5,879 nt of DNA from assembly GCA_021640185.1 (NCBI GenBank), contig JAJXDX010000132.1:1-5879 (forward strand). Direction: 5' to 3'. The position numbers and the translations under genes are program-made. This document shows positions 5,280-5,879 of this stretch, piece after piece. The notes beneath the pieces were generated by a model. That model was not told the DNA's origin. It saw only the letters and a program-made list of their open reading frames with translations, and searched no databases. This DNA comes from Oscillospiraceae bacterium (GTDB taxonomy: Bacteria > Bacillota > Clostridia > Oscillospirales > Acutalibacteraceae). Within the stretch, counting starts at the first letter, position 1, and each line of letters opens with the position of its first letter.

Positions 5280-5879
5280 ATGATCCGAAGAAATCGCTTC
5301 ACCCGGCTGTTCGCCGTGATCACGGCGATCCTGCTTATCTGTTGTACGGTACCGTTCTGCGCATCGGCACAGCAGATCGACCTGACCGGTGCCACGCGCC
5401 TGACGTTTTCCGACGGCGGCATCACCGCCGCCGACGGCAGCAGCACCGCTTATCAGATCAAGGGCACGGCCCTGACGATCGACGGCGCCGGGACCTATGT
5501 CCTGTCCGGCACGTGCGCTGACGGCAGCGTCACGGTCAAAAAGGGCACGACCGGCGTCACGCTGGTGCTCGACGGCCTGACGCTGACCGGCAAGACCACC
5601 GCGCCGATCGCCTGCAACAAAAGCACGGCGGTCACGATCGTGGCGGCGGACGGCACGGTGAACACCTTGGCCGACACCGAACAAAACAATGACGATACGC
5701 ACCCGGAGAACGAGGCGGCGGAGAACGCGGTCATCAAATGCAAGGACGGCTCGCAGGTGACGCTGTGCGGGAGCGGGACGCTCAAGATCGAGGCGAACGG
5801 CAAAAACGGCATCAAGTCCGGCGAAACGACGGACGAGGAAGGCGAAGCGTGGCTGAAGATCCGCGAGCTGACCCTGTCG
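5280..5879 (+). CDS. Secreted Cthe_2159-type carbohydrate-binding beta-helix protein (partial)
   Basis: The first 200 codons are open to the right edge; the gene continues beyond. The ATG follows GGAGG at 7 nt spacing. Residues 1-30 are a clear signal peptide: arginine-rich start (RRNRFTR), hydrophobic core (about 10-27) and CASA before the likely cleavage after A30. The mature part is rich in Thr, Gly and Asp and shows the short beta-strand repeats of this family: DGAGTYVLSG (68-77), VTLVLDGLTLTG (93-104), the TVNTLADTEQ element (126-135), and CGSGTLKI followed by ANGKNGIKSG (163-181). These match the family named after Clostridium thermocellum Cthe_2159, a right-handed beta-helix that binds plant polysaccharide and calcium. 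Its role here could be polysaccharide binding or another envelope function. It is divergent from a two-component system with a candidate operator between them. It lacks a stop only because of the window edge. Confidence 0.87.
   Translation, partial: MIRRNRFTRLFAVITAILLICCTVPFCASAQQIDLTGATRLTFSDGGITAADGSSTAYQIKGTALTIDGAGTYVLSGTCADGSVTVKKGTTGVTLVLDGLTLTGKTTAPIACNKSTAVTIVAADGTVNTLADTEQNNDDTHPENEAAENAVIKCKDGSQVTLCGSGTLKIEANGKNGIKSGETTDEEGEAWLKIRELTLS

Noticed and set aside
5214..5702. 162-residue minus-strand ORF opposite the beta-helix gene
   Set aside because: The plus-strand frame has a signal peptide, a strong ribosome binding site and family repeats. The minus-strand frame is Arg/Asp-rich without motifs and would run through the divergent promoter region.

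Overview
The window (roughly 60% G+C by eye) looks like chromosomal DNA from a Gram-positive clostridial anaerobe, probably a gut-type high-GC member of the Oscillospirales or a relative. The evidence is strong GGAGG ribosome binding sites before almost every gene, a histidine kinase of the type common in Clostridia, and a secreted Cthe_2159-type beta-helix protein, a family found mainly in Clostridia. The species cannot be named from this sequence. No tRNA, rRNA, CRISPR array or insertion sequence was seen.

Layout, left to right. Positions 1-71 (minus) hold the first 23 codons of an exported or membrane-anchored protein that runs off the left edge. It has its own extended -10 promoter (167-195) with a duplicated 8-bp element around it. 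A perfect 15-bp hairpin (280-312) terminates the next unit. That unit is a two-gene minus-strand operon: a xylose-isomerase-like TIM-barrel sugar epimerase/isomerase (1299-2135), then a Gfo/Idh/MocA NAD(P)-dependent oxidoreductase (343-1293). A cupin-type AraC regulator (2297-3154, plus) is divergent from it across a 161-bp control region. This is the classic layout of a small sugar, inositol or glycoside catabolic module controlled by its neighbouring AraC protein.

A short bidirectional terminator (3164-3192) separates the AraC gene from a converging second module. This module is an OmpR-family response regulator (4443-5138, minus) and a membrane sensor histidine kinase (3202-4446, minus), overlapping by 4 nt with a TTG start on the kinase. 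Divergent from them, at 5280 on the plus strand, starts a secreted Cthe_2159-type carbohydrate-binding protein that is cut by the right edge. The gap between the regulator and this gene has CCTAAA repeats spaced 11 bp apart plus a third variant copy, the spacing expected for an OmpR/PhoB-type operator. The simplest model is a two-component system that controls the neighbouring cell-surface protein and possibly itself.

All five internal genes are complete and show no frameshift. The most notable parts are the putative operator between the two-component system and the beta-helix gene, and the unassigned substrate of the oxidoreductase/epimerase pair.
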